The notes under the pieces: model-generated
Seen by the model: only the letters and a program-made list of their open reading frames with translations
What the model was told of the DNA's origin: nothing
Database searches by the model: none
Shown here: one piece after another, positions 1 to 7,977 of the stretch
Layout of the letters: each line of letters starts with the position of its first letter
Numbering within the stretch: the stretch's first letter is position 1
Program-made: the position numbers and the translations under genes
Source: Bacillota bacterium
Lineage (GTDB): Bacteria > Bacillota > GCA-003054495 > Carboxydocellales > JAJZTU01
Direction: 5' to 3'
DNA: 43,622 nt
NCBI GenBank assembly: GCA_021848765.1
Contig: JAJZTU010000003.1
Location: 1-43,622, forward strand

Positions 1-625
1 GAATGCGCACAGCATCTGCCTGGTCCTGACCATACATGCCGGCCAAGACTTGACGGATAAAGCCGATAACCTGCTGGGCATCTTCCTTGGAAGCGGTCTT
101 CCCGGTCCCGATGGCCCAGACGGGTTCGTAGGCTACAACGAGTTGCTTGACCTGCCCGGGAGTGAGCCCGGCCAAGCTGTTTTCGGTCTGTGCCTTAACG
201 ACACTTTCAGTTTGCCCAGCTTCACGCTCTTCTAGTAATTCCCCGACACAAACAATGGGTAAGAGGCCATATTGATAGGCGGCCTTTACTTTGCGGTTAA
301 CTGTCCCGTTAGTTTCACCAAAAAACTGGCGGCGTTCGGAGTGGCCGAGGATTACATATTTACAGCCCACTTCCTTCAGCATGGTAGGCGAAACCTCGCC
401 GGTGAAGGCCCCTTTTTCCTCCCAGTACATGTCCTGGGCGCCAACGGCAATACTGCTGCCGCTCGCTGCTTCCACAGCCTTGGCTAAGGCGGTAAAAGGC
501 GGGCATACCACTACTTCGACCTCAGTAACCCCGGCTGCCGCTGCTTTAAGCTGGCTGACCAGTTCAGCGGTTTCAGCCACTGTTTTGTGCATCTTCCAGT
601 TCCCGGCAATAATCGGTTTACGCAT
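1..625 (-). CDS. tpiA: Triosephosphate isomerase, C-terminus cut by window edge
   Basis: Interconverts dihydroxyacetone phosphate and glyceraldehyde 3-phosphate in glycolysis. About 208 of the usual 250 residues are present. Reading starts MRKPIIAGNWKMHKT, which holds the catalytic Lys of the NWKMHK motif. The HSERR motif with the catalytic His and the AYEPVWAIGTGK motif with the catalytic Glu both follow, and the frame is open at base 1. The ATG at 623-625 is preceded by AGGAGGTG four bases upstream. In related clostridia tpiA follows pgk directly; here a recombinase element separates them, so its transcription must come through that element or from an internal promoter. Identification is secure. 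Confidence 0.97.
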   Translation of the reverse strand, partial: MRKPIIAGNWKMHKTVAETAELVSQLKAAAAGVTEVEVVVCPPFTALAKAVEAASGSSIAVGAQDMYWEEKGAFTGEVSPTMLKEVGCKYVILGHSERRQFFGETNGTVNRKVKAAYQYGLLPIVCVGELLEEREAGQTESVVKAQTENSLAGLTPGQVKQLVVAYEPVWAIGTGKTASKEDAQQVIGFIRQVLAGMYGQDQADAVRI

Positions 626-689
626 GGAACACCTCCTATTTAAAACTCGTGGTCACGGGGCTGAAAGCCCCGAAACTACGGTATTTTAT

Positions 690-711
690 CGTCGACTACA
701 TGTAGTCGACG
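690..711. repeat. 22-bp perfect palindrome at the TnpC end of the element
   Basis: The core at 691-710 reads GTCGACTACATGTAGTCGAC, which equals its own reverse complement, with one more complementary base pair outside it. The half-site GTCGACTAC recurs at 4273-4281 at the other end of the element, as expected for a recombinase or TnpC binding site. A smaller hairpin, GGGGCTGAAAGCCCC (657-671), lies next to it on the tpiA side. Confidence 0.6.
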
Positions 712-718
712 TACTCTT

Positions 719-1087
719 TTATCCATATAGCAACCCTCGAAGTTGTTCCAGTTCTATGCGAAGCTTCCGGTTTTCTGCTTCCAGTTTTGCTATGCGTTTA
801 TCTTTTGTTTCAATAATCACGTCCTTTGAACGTGATGTTTTGTCATATTTAGCACGTTTGTTCATTTCATTATTCACATCACATGCCCGTTGTTCTTCAA
901 TTCTTGTGCGGATTTCCTTATCCTCATACAAGAAGCTTTTTGAAATCCCACTATGCCTATAGACACTGTTAAAATTCACTTTCTTCCCAGATACAATCAA
1001 CTGGTTGATTGCCTCCAGTGCCTTTGCTTTTGCTTCTTCCGTTCTTTTTCTATCGCTTTCTACCAATCCTTTCATTTTGTCAGCCAT
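719..1087 (-). CDS. Tn554 TnpC-like accessory transposition protein
   Basis: A 122-residue, strongly charged and helical protein. It has a basic N-terminal region, then a short helix-turn-helix-like stretch around SVYRHSGISKSFLYEDKEIR, and a C-terminal coiled coil with a leucine heptad (KLEAENRKLRIELEQLRGLL). This is the pattern of the small third protein of Tn554-type TnpABC units, which assists the recombinases and influences orientation. The ATG at 1087 is chosen over an upstream ATG at 1111 because GGAGG lies six bases before it. The start overlaps the end of the tnpB-like gene by eight bases, so translation is probably coupled. Confidence 0.75.
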   Translation of the reverse strand: MADKMKGLVESDRKRTEEAKAKALEAINQLIVSGKKVNFNSVYRHSGISKSFLYEDKEIRTRIEEQRACDVNNEMNKRAKYDKTSRSKDVIIETKDKRIAKLEAENRKLRIELEQLRGLLYG

Positions 1088-3026
1088 CGCATTCCTCCCG
1101 GTGGCTTCCATTCTTATGGATCAGCCCTTCCTTCTGGATTCGTGCCAGCATCTTTTCAAGGATTTCAAGATAATTTCGGTTCTTTTCTTCCCATTCGCCC
1201 CTCCCAAGCATTTTGCTGATTTTCAGCTGTTCTCTAACCCTTTCAATCTCTTTCTCATACTCCGGGATATTGTCCCTGCTGGTACAGAAGTTAGCACAGT
1301 CAAGGCACTGGCTTATCTGCTGGCGGCAGGGCAGCTTTGAGGGTTTAAAGCACACCCCGAAAGGCACTCTTACAGCATCCAGATTCTTGCGGATAAATTC
1401 ATACCGGATTTCCTCCCGCTTTTCCTTGTGTGCATTGGGCGGCGTGCTTTCAAGGTGCAGGAGGTTCAGTTTTTCCGTCTCTTTCCATTTCCTGTACAGC
1501 ATGTTTTCAGTGACCTTCGCATAGTGCAACGTCATCTGAAGGCTGCAATGTCCCAGAATCTGCTGAATGATTCCAATCGGCATTCCCTGCTCCGTATATT
1601 CCAATGCCCTCGTATGTCTTAGGGCATGAGCCTTGAAACGGTACCTTTTTCCGTCTCCATCAAGGATACCCTTCCTGTCTATTAACTCCTGCATAGCAGC
1701 TGAAAAAGCCGGTTTGCTTAATGGAAGCCCTTTACAGCGTCCCTCATACGTATTGAACAGGTATTTATCCGGATTATTGTCATCCGTGCTGCGCTCTGCC
1801 GCGTCATCCACAAGCTTTTTTACCATATCCGCAACTTCTTTACGGATTGGAATCTTTAAAAGCGGTATCCCTGTCTTCGTGATCTCTCCGCACAGATAGG
1901 GAATGTACTCCTTTTCATGGCTATTCCACAGATGCTCCAGACAGCTGTCATATCTGAGGTTCAGCACATCTGTCCCACGCCACCCAGTCTCCCGGAGCAG
2001 GACATATACCGGCATCATTTCCACAGGTTTAATCTCGCCAATGCAGGCATCCAGCTGCCCTCTGACCGGTTCCGGCACATATTTTACCTTTCTCATGGTG
2101 TCTGCCGGCCGCTCACGCTTTGGTATGTCATCTTCATAAATCAGGCGGTTTACATCCTTCTGCGGTGCCTGCGGGTACTCTGCAAGCTGGACATAGTCAA
2201 TATACTGCCGGATAAACGAAACTGCCTTGCTGCGGAAGGTGGCATTCCTGCCTTCATAGTCGCCGGCAACCCATCCCAGATATTTTTCAATATCCGGCCT
2301 CGCAAGTTTCTCAAGGAAGCCGTCCGTATATCCATGATCATAAAAAGCCTCAAAAAAGTACCGAATATATACCATCATCTCCGTGCAGTATGACCAGCTC
2401 CGTTTGATGACAAGACGGCTCATAAAGCGTTTCACCATTTCACGGTAATAGGGAGGAACCTTTACAAAGCTTATGCTGGCTTTTTGACGTTTGGCTGCCG
2501 CAGAAATCTTTACACCCGGAATACGGACACCATGCCATACATCCTTTTCCGTCTCGCCTCGGTCATCATAATAATCCCTGATGAATCTTATCACGTCCCG
2601 CTTCAGTATCTGATAAAGCCTTTCCTTTTCCGATACCTTACCAGCACGCACCGCTTTTTCCTCTCCCGTATTGAGGACCGCAAAGCTGTCTGCCGGATGT
2701 CTGCCTCCCGGCAGGATCCCCATCTGCCGGACAGCCTCCCTATAGTGTTCATAGAGGTTCGACACGGACAGAAGCCCATTCTTCATGGAATAGAGCAGGA
2801 AATATTTCATTTCGTTTTTTAGCTGTTCCGACTGGTATCCGCTGAAATCTGCCAGTTTTCCGGCCTTCCTTTTATCTGTATTGATACCAGCCTGCCGGAA
2901 GCTGTCCGCCTCCAGATACCATTGGTCATTGTCAATCCAGTACCTCCCTTCCGATGACAGGTATTCCATCATCCGGCTGTATTTATCATCAAATGCCACG
3001 TATTGGGTGAGGGCTGCTGTTCCCAT
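1080..3026 (-). CDS. Tn554 TnpB-like tyrosine recombinase
   Basis: A 648-residue site-specific recombinase. The catalytic domain occupies roughly residues 330-530. The first Arg is in RETGWRGTDVLNL, the HxxR box is HALRHTRALEY, and the ILGH...LHYAKV stretch supplies the second His and the nucleophilic Tyr. A cysteine-rich segment after the catalytic domain (CFKPSKLPC...CLDCANFC) looks like a metal-binding knuckle and is typical of this TnpB group. A long N-terminal core-binding region precedes it. Its ATG overlaps the stop of the upstream recombinase (TAATG), with GGGAGG ten bases ahead. All catalytic residues are present, so the enzyme is probably intact. Confidence 0.88.
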   Translation of the reverse strand: MGTAALTQYVAFDDKYSRMMEYLSSEGRYWIDNDQWYLEADSFRQAGINTDKRKAGKLADFSGYQSEQLKNEMKYFLLYSMKNGLLSVSNLYEHYREAVRQMGILPGGRHPADSFAVLNTGEEKAVRAGKVSEKERLYQILKRDVIRFIRDYYDDRGETEKDVWHGVRIPGVKISAAAKRQKASISFVKVPPYYREMVKRFMSRLVIKRSWSYCTEMMVYIRYFFEAFYDHGYTDGFLEKLARPDIEKYLGWVAGDYEGRNATFRSKAVSFIRQYIDYVQLAEYPQAPQKDVNRLIYEDDIPKRERPADTMRKVKYVPEPVRGQLDACIGEIKPVEMMPVYVLLRETGWRGTDVLNLRYDSCLEHLWNSHEKEYIPYLCGEITKTGIPLLKIPIRKEVADMVKKLVDDAAERSTDDNNPDKYLFNTYEGRCKGLPLSKPAFSAAMQELIDRKGILDGDGKRYRFKAHALRHTRALEYTEQGMPIGIIQQILGHCSLQMTLHYAKVTENMLYRKWKETEKLNLLHLESTPPNAHKEKREEIRYEFIRKNLDAVRVPFGVCFKPSKLPCRQQISQCLDCANFCTSRDNIPEYEKEIERVREQLKISKMLGRGEWEEKNRNYLEILEKMLARIQKEGLIHKNGSHREECDG

Positions 3027-4150
3027 TACTGACCAGCCTCCCTTCCCATGGAAGGCATTTTCAGGCTTTCTGATGCTTTCCTGAATGCCTCCGCCACTTC
3101 CTCTTTTGATGGATGGACATAGGTATTCAGCGTCGTATAAATGTTTTTATGGCCTGCACGCTGCCTCAGCATCTCCGGCTCCCATCCCGCAGAATAAAGC
3201 AGGCTGAGCGATGTATGGCGGAACATATGCGGCGTCACTCTGATGCCGGTCTTTTTGCGTAGGGTTCGAAAGAGATTATCCACGTCTCTGTAATCCATTG
3301 CGTTTCCTTCCATGCCTCCCTTAAGTTTCAGGAATACATGATTGGTATGGATTTCAGCGGTATGGTGCTCACAGATATACCCTGTAAACAGATCCATCAA
3401 TTCCTGCGTACAATCCAGTCTGCGGGGGCTGGATACTGTCTTGATCTCCGCCAGGTTCTCCATTTCTCCCCTGTCATGCAGAGTGATGGTCAGTCCTGCC
3501 ATATCGAAATCTTCAAGCCAGAGGGAAAGGGCTTCCCCAATCCGCATTCCAGTCTCGAACAGGAGATAAAGCAGGAGGTAATCCCTTAAGTTCGTGCAGG
3601 AATCAAGAAGCCTCGCGGCATCTTCTCTGCTTATGGTGCGGAGCTGCATCCTTGGTACCGGCAGCTTCAGAATATGGCTCTTTATCATTCTGTTCTCTGC
3701 AATCCCATGCAGGAAGCTCCTGTAATTCCTTCCCGGATCCCTGACAAACCTCACCAACTTTTCTGACAGATGGTTTTCCATGCCTTCATGCCGGAGAAGA
3801 TAGTCGTAAAACATGACCACCGTGTCTACCATGGCATTGATTGTCTGGGACTGATGCTCCGGCTCAAATCGAAGCGGTACTACCTTTTTCAGGATGTCGG
3901 GGTTCTTCAGCCACGCCAGAAATCCCGCAATGTCATCAATGTTTACCCGCTCATAATCCTTTCCGGCTTCTCCAAGGTAGGTGAAGAAGTGTTTCAGATG
4001 GATGCAGTGCATTCTGAGCGTGTTTCTGGCATATCCTGCATTGTCCTTGAACTTCAGGTACTTCAGCACTGGCCGCACCGGTGCTCCTGTGTCATCAGCC
4101 AGATAGTACCTGACCTTCCCATCTACTGTCTTTAGTTCAACTACTTTCAT
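3026..4150 (-). CDS. Tn554 TnpA-like tyrosine recombinase
   Basis: A 374-residue integrase-family recombinase. A SAM-like DNA-binding N-terminal domain (residues about 20-140) is followed by a catalytic domain with Arg in ETGMRIGEAL, HMFRHTSLSLL, and RAGHKNIYTTLNTYVH carrying His and the nucleophilic Tyr. It is the first gene of the three-gene unit. AAAGGAG lies eight bases before the ATG. All catalytic residues are present. The family assignment is firm; equating it with TnpA rests on size, order and the neighbouring TnpB- and TnpC-like genes. Confidence 0.88.
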   Translation of the reverse strand: MKVVELKTVDGKVRYYLADDTGAPVRPVLKYLKFKDNAGYARNTLRMHCIHLKHFFTYLGEAGKDYERVNIDDIAGFLAWLKNPDILKKVVPLRFEPEHQSQTINAMVDTVVMFYDYLLRHEGMENHLSEKLVRFVRDPGRNYRSFLHGIAENRMIKSHILKLPVPRMQLRTISREDAARLLDSCTNLRDYLLLYLLFETGMRIGEALSLWLEDFDMAGLTITLHDRGEMENLAEIKTVSSPRRLDCTQELMDLFTGYICEHHTAEIHTNHVFLKLKGGMEGNAMDYRDVDNLFRTLRKKTGIRVTPHMFRHTSLSLLYSAGWEPEMLRQRAGHKNIYTTLNTYVHPSKEEVAEAFRKASESLKMPSMGREAGQ

Positions 4151-4331
4151 TGTTCATGCTCCTTTCTTTAGATGCATGAACAACAATAACATTTCTTATT
4201 AACGTTGACTACGTTAACTACTACGACTACACATCACGAGTTTCGAGTGTAGTCCACGTTAAATATACCTACGTCGACTACGTTAACTACTATGATTTAT
4301 GATCACGAGTTATCTAGAATCTCTAACGCAT

Positions 4332-5516
4332 CTACTTGTCGGCCAGAGCCTCCACGCCTGGCAGGGCCTTGCCTTCCAGGAATTCCAGGGAGGCTCCGCC
4401 GCCTGTGGAGATGTGGGTCATTTTGCCGGCTACACCCACTTTTTCAACTGCAGCTACGGAGTCGCCGCCACCTACGATAGTGATAGCGCCGGACTCAGCC
4501 AGGGCTTTGGCGACTGCTTCCGTACCCTTAGCAAAAGCCTCCAGCTCAAAAACGCCCATGGGGCCGTTCCAGACTATGGTTTTAGCTGCCTTGACCGTCC
4601 CGGCATACTGTTCAGAAGTCTTAGGGCCGATATCCAGGGCCATCCATTCTGCAGGAATAGCGTTAACATCCACTACTTTGTGCGCTGCATCGGCGCTAAA
4701 GGCTTCAGCGGCAATAACATCTACAGGCAACAGGAGCCGGACTCCCCGCTCCTTGGCCTGGTTGATCAGGCTGCCGGCCAGTTCCACTTTTTCTGCTTCA
4801 ATCAGGGATTTGCCCACCTCATAACCTTGGGCCTTCAGGAAGGTATTGGCCATACCTCCTCCAATAATCAGCGAGTTTACCTTGCCCAGCAGGTTTTCGA
4901 TGACTCCGATTTTGTCGGATACTTTTGCTCCCCCGATAATGGCCACAAAGGGGCGCTCGGGGTCTTTAAGCGCTTTACCCATGATTTCGATTTCCTTCTG
5001 CATCAGGAAACCGGCCACAGCGGGGAGGAATTTGGCTACACCGGCAGTGGAAGCATGGGCCCGGTGGGCGGCGCCGAAGGCATCGTTTACATAGAGGTCT
5101 GCCAGGGAAGCCAAATCCTTGGCCAGCCCTTCGTCATTCTTCTCCTCTCCGGGGTAGAAGCGGACATTTTCCAGCAGGAGGACATCGCCAGGCTGCAGCT
5201 TGCCAACAGCATCCTGAACCTCCGGACCGATGCAGTCACCGGTCTTGGCCACAGGCTGGCCCAAAAGCTCGGAAAGCCGCCCAACCACGGGGTCCAGGCG
5301 GTACTTATCATTGACTTGGCCCTTAGGACGGCCGAAGTGGGAAACCAGAATAACTTTTGCTCCTTTGCCGGTAAGATATTTGATAGTTGGTAGAGCTGCT
5401 CTAATTCTGGTATCATCGGTGACCTTGCGATTTTCATCCACGGGGACGTTAAAGTCCACCCGGACCAGGACCCGTTTGCCCTGGACATCCACATCCTGGA
5501 TGGATTTTTTGTTCAC
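4332..5516 (-). CDS. pgk: Phosphoglycerate kinase
   Basis: Transfers the acyl phosphate of 1,3-bisphosphoglycerate to ADP, the first ATP-yielding step of glycolysis. The 394-residue length is standard. Seen are the N-domain substrate site RVDFNVPVDE, the HFGRPKG motif, the GGAKVSDK nucleotide-domain motif and the C-terminal GGGDSVAAVEK / HISTGGGASLEFLEGK motifs. It starts with GTG at 5516, with GGAGGTG about ten bases upstream. It lies 114 bases after gap on the same strand and is almost certainly cotranscribed with cggR-gap. The next gene downstream in the standard cluster, tpiA, is pushed 3.7 kb away by the recombinase element. Confidence 0.98.
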   Translation of the reverse strand: MNKKSIQDVDVQGKRVLVRVDFNVPVDENRKVTDDTRIRAALPTIKYLTGKGAKVILVSHFGRPKGQVNDKYRLDPVVGRLSELLGQPVAKTGDCIGPEVQDAVGKLQPGDVLLLENVRFYPGEEKNDEGLAKDLASLADLYVNDAFGAAHRAHASTAGVAKFLPAVAGFLMQKEIEIMGKALKDPERPFVAIIGGAKVSDKIGVIENLLGKVNSLIIGGGMANTFLKAQGYEVGKSLIEAEKVELAGSLINQAKERGVRLLLPVDVIAAEAFSADAAHKVVDVNAIPAEWMALDIGPKTSEQYAGTVKAAKTIVWNGPMGVFELEAFAKGTEAVAKALAESGAITIVGGGDSVAAVEKVGVAGKMTHISTGGGASLEFLEGKALPGVEALADK

Positions 5517-5542
5517 CTTAATAGCACCTCCATTAGTGAAGC

Positions 5543-5565
5543 GCTCCCACCTGCAGGGTGGGAGC
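5543..5565 (-). promoter_or_regulatory. Stable hairpin between gap and pgk
   Basis: GCTCCCACC and GGTGGGAGC form a perfect 9-bp stem around a five-base loop in the gap-pgk spacer. No T-run follows on the minus strand, so it is not a good intrinsic terminator. A role in mRNA stability or processing between the two cistrons is a guess. Confidence 0.5.
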
Positions 5566-5630
5566 TTGCTGTTTCACCAAAATGCTTACAGAGCCTTGTG
5601 ATAAATCCTTACGGACCCTTGTTCTAAAAT

Positions 5631-6638
5631 CTATAGCCCCTTGTTAGCCATGTATAGTACGAGGTCCACTACCCGGTTGGAGTAACCCCACTCGTTATCA
5701 TACCAGGAAACTACCTTGGCCATATTTCCTTCAATGACCATGGTGGAAAGCCCATCAACGATGGAGGAATGCGGGTTACCGTTGAAATCCTTGGAGACCA
5801 GGGGCTCATCAGTATACTGCATGACGCCCTTGAGAGGACCTTCCGCAGCAGCTTTCAGGGCGGCATTGATTTCTTCCGCAGTGGTGGGACGGGCCAGCTC
5901 TGCTACCAAGTCTACTACAGATACGTTAGGAGTAGGAACGCGCATGGCGAAACCGTTCAGTTTGCCCTTCAGCTCGGGCAGTACCAGAGCCACTGCCTTG
6001 GCAGCGCCGGTAGTGGTAGGGATGATGGACATAGCGGCAGCCCGGGCCCGGCGCAGGTCACTGTGGGGCAGGTCCAGGATCTGCTGGTCATTGGTATAGG
6101 CGTGAACGGTAGTCATCAAGCCCTTTACGATGCCAAACTTTTCATGCAGGACTTTGGCAAAGGGAGCCAGGCAGTTGGTGGTGCAGGAAGCATTGGACAG
6201 TACATGGTGCTTGGAGGGATCATATTTGTCCTCGTTAACACCCATTACGATGGTGATGTCTTCTTCTTTGGCCGGGGCGGAGATAATGACCTTTTTTGCC
6301 CCTGCTTCCAGGTGCTTGGCAGCATCGGCACGGTTGGTGAACCGGCCGGTGGATTCAACTACAACCTGGACCCCCAGCTTGCCCCAGGGAAGAGCGGCAG
6401 GGTCTCTCTCGGCTACAACCTTGATTTCCTTGCCGTTTACAACAATTGCCCCTTCCTTGGCCTCCACAGTAGCGTCCAGGATGCCGTGAACAGAGTCATA
6501 TTTCAGCAGGTGGGCCAAAGTTTTGGCATCGGTCAGGTCATTTACTGCTACCACTTCAAATTCCGGATTGTTCAGGGCTGCCCGGAATACATTCCGGCCA
6601 ATACGGCCAAATCCATTAATACCAACTTTCACTGCCAT
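5631..6638 (-). CDS. gap: Glyceraldehyde-3-phosphate dehydrogenase, type I (GapA-like)
   Basis: Oxidises and phosphorylates glyceraldehyde 3-phosphate with NAD. It has 335 residues. The Rossmann motif NGFGRIGRNVFRA is at the N-terminus, followed by AVNDLTDAKTLAHLLKYDS; the Asp here fits NAD rather than NADP preference. The catalytic Cys is in SNASCTTNCLAP, and the C-terminal WYDNEWGYSNRVVDL motif is present. The ATG at 6638 has GGAGAG nine bases upstream. It follows cggR by 78 bases and precedes pgk, which is the expected place in a CggR-controlled glycolytic operon. Nothing unusual is seen in the protein. Confidence 0.98.
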   Translation of the reverse strand: MAVKVGINGFGRIGRNVFRAALNNPEFEVVAVNDLTDAKTLAHLLKYDSVHGILDATVEAKEGAIVVNGKEIKVVAERDPAALPWGKLGVQVVVESTGRFTNRADAAKHLEAGAKKVIISAPAKEEDITIVMGVNEDKYDPSKHHVLSNASCTTNCLAPFAKVLHEKFGIVKGLMTTVHAYTNDQQILDLPHSDLRRARAAAMSIIPTTTGAAKAVALVLPELKGKLNGFAMRVPTPNVSVVDLVAELARPTTAEEINAALKAAAEGPLKGVMQYTDEPLVSKDFNGNPHSSIVDGLSTMVIEGNMAKVVSWYDNEWGYSNRVVDLVLYMANKGL

Positions 6639-6716
6639 CTTCTCAATCTCTCCTTTTTCTTAATAATTTATGTAGTGAAATGGGACAACCTGGCGGTAAC
6701 CCATTACCTGCTAAAT

Positions 6717-7739
6717 TTAGGTCAGGGCTTGGATAGCCCTGGCTGCACCTTCATCAGTTATCAGGACCTGCTGCGGCTGGTTGGAGACTACCGACTTGAT
6801 AGCCTCTGCTTTCCTGCTGCCACCGGCAACCGCCATCACCGTGCTGACCAGTTTCAAATCATGGACCGGTAAACCCAGGCTGCCCGCAGCCTCCACCTCT
6901 TGACCCCTGCTGTCAAAATAGGAACCCATCGCTTCACTCACAGCGCCCTTGCCCAGCAATTCCGCTGCCTGCTCCGGGCTTGCCCCCCTGCGTTTGGCCA
7001 TTTCTCCGGCACAGCCGATGCCGTGGATCACAATATTGGCTTGATGAATTTGTCTTAAAACATCCTGGATTCCCGGGTCAGTGCTTAATACCTCCAAAGC
7101 CTCCCTGCTGAGGTTATCCGGCACATGGAGCATACGGTAGGTACCACCCAGCTTTTGGGCCAGTTTGGCGGCGATGACATTGGCCTGAATTTCTACTTCT
7201 CCCCCTAAGCCGCCGCGGGCCGGAACTACCAAAAGCTCCTCCTGGCCGGGGTTTTGCGGCATGGCCTCGGCGATCTCCAGGGTGGAAGTTCCCCCGGTAA
7301 TGGCAATTACCATCCTGGGCTTAAGAATTTGTCTGAGATAGCGGGCTGCTGCCTGGCCCATTTCCTTTTTGACTGTTTCATCTTCGCCGGAATCCCCGGG
7401 GACAATGATTACCCGGCTGATATTCAGCTTGTGGGCCAGTTCCTTTTCCAGGGCACTTAGGCCTTTGGCCAAGTGCATAAACTCTTCCAGGCCCCAGAGG
7501 ATGCTTTCGCCTTCCGGGGTAACCCACATGCCTGCCGGGTCGGTGGTGAGAATGCCCTGCTCCTTGAGTAACTCAATATCGCTGCGGGTTAACCGTTCCC
7601 CCAGCCCGAGCTTGAAAGCCAGGACCCTGCGGCCAATGGGCTGGGAAAAATAAATATTTCGCAGAATATTATACCTTCTCTCCATCACTTGTATAAGCTC
7701 CGGTACAATTTTTTCTTGAAGTGTTACCATGTTCTGCAT
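6717..7739 (-). CDS. cggR: Central glycolytic genes regulator (SorC/DeoR family repressor)
   Basis: A 340-residue repressor, the same length as Bacillus CggR. An N-terminal winged-helix part (about residues 1-80, including FSQPIGRRVLAFKLGLGERLTRSDIELL) is followed by a sugar-phosphate-binding SorC domain with ITGGTSTLEIAEAM, a SIS/DeoR-C-like phosphate-binding loop. In Bacillus the effector is fructose-1,6-bisphosphate. The start is taken as the ATG at 7739, which has AAAGGGAG seven bases ahead; a longer reading to 7832 would run over the operator and has no ribosome site. It is the first gene of cggR-gap-pgk and is very probably autoregulated through the operator at 7766-7801. Confidence 0.93.
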   Translation of the reverse strand: MQNMVTLQEKIVPELIQVMERRYNILRNIYFSQPIGRRVLAFKLGLGERLTRSDIELLKEQGILTTDPAGMWVTPEGESILWGLEEFMHLAKGLSALEKELAHKLNISRVIIVPGDSGEDETVKKEMGQAAARYLRQILKPRMVIAITGGTSTLEIAEAMPQNPGQEELLVVPARGGLGGEVEIQANVIAAKLAQKLGGTYRMLHVPDNLSREALEVLSTDPGIQDVLRQIHQANIVIHGIGCAGEMAKRRGASPEQAAELLGKGAVSEAMGSYFDSRGQEVEAAGSLGLPVHDLKLVSTVMAVAGGSRKAEAIKSVVSNQPQQVLITDEGAARAIQALT

Positions 7740-7765
7740 TGCACAGCTCCCTTTCCAGGGGGGTG

Positions 7766-7801
7766 GTCTAATTATGTCCCATGGGTAAAATAAATGTCCC
7801 G
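7766..7801 (-). promoter_or_regulatory. CggR operator (tandem GGGAC repeats)
   Basis: On the minus strand the 36 bases read CGGGAC-N6-TTTA-N4-TGGGAC-N6-AGAC. The Bacillus CggR operator is CGGGAC-N6-TGTC-N4-CGGGAC-N6-TGTC. Spacing is identical; the two GGGAC half-sites are kept and the TGTC halves are degenerate. It lies just downstream of a possible promoter and 26 bases before the cggR start codon, as in Bacillus, where CggR blocks elongating polymerase. Confidence 0.8.
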
Positions 7802-7802
7802 C

Positions 7803-7832
7803 TATAATCAGAAGCAGGGGTAATTTTTCCAA
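7803..7832 (-). promoter_or_regulatory. Candidate sigma-A promoter of the cggR-gap-pgk operon
   Basis: On the minus strand TTGGAA (7827-7832) and ATTATA (7803-7808) are separated by 18 bases and placed directly upstream of the CggR operator. The -10 box is a weak match to TATAAT, so this is only a plausible assignment. Confidence 0.4.
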
Positions 7833-7914
7833 TTATCACCCCTATATATTCGTTACCCCCAGCCAAATTCCTGCTTTAGTTTATGCAAAAACTTATTTTT
7901 TACCCTGCTTGAGG

Positions 7915-7946
7915 TAAAAAACTTCCCGGGTTCAACCCCGGGAAGT
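7915..7946 (-). terminator. Intrinsic terminator after rpoN
   Basis: On the minus strand ACTTCCCGGG and CCCGGGAAGT form a perfect 10-bp stem followed by TTTTTT. It lies about 30 bases after the rpoN stop and separates rpoN from the cggR operon. Confidence 0.9.
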
Positions 7947-7977
7947 ATAACTTAATTTCTTTGCCCCTGCTTGGGGC

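Larger units (their letters stand above)
650..4309 (-). mobile_element. Tn554-like TnpABC recombinase element inserted between pgk and tpiA
   Basis: Three overlapping same-strand genes (two large tyrosine recombinases and a small coiled-coil protein) fill the pgk-tpiA intergenic region and no cargo gene is visible. This matches the tnpA-tnpB-tnpC order of Tn554-type elements. The ends are inferred. TGGTCACGGG (650-659) and TGATCACGAG (4300-4309) form an imperfect direct repeat (8 of 10) that could be the crossover core. Both flanks also carry GTCGACTAC motifs: a palindrome at 690-711 on the tpiA side, and at 4273-4281 plus a GTTGACTAC variant near 4204 on the pgk side. These are candidate recombinase-binding sites. 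Tn554 itself lacks terminal inverted repeats and target duplications, so the exact ends remain unproven. Confidence 0.75.

Noticed and set aside
657..671. GGGGCTGAAAGCCCC hairpin as terminator of the recombinase operon
   Set aside because: It lacks a T-run on either strand, so intrinsic termination is unlikely. It is kept only as a structural note.
4299..6872. Long plus-strand frames (364 and 367 codons) opposite pgk and gap
   Set aside because: They are antisense shadows of well-conserved genes; codon bias keeps the reverse frame open.
7740..7832. N-terminal extension of CggR by 31 residues
   Set aside because: It would be translated from the promoter/operator region, has no ribosome site, and makes the protein longer than the family.
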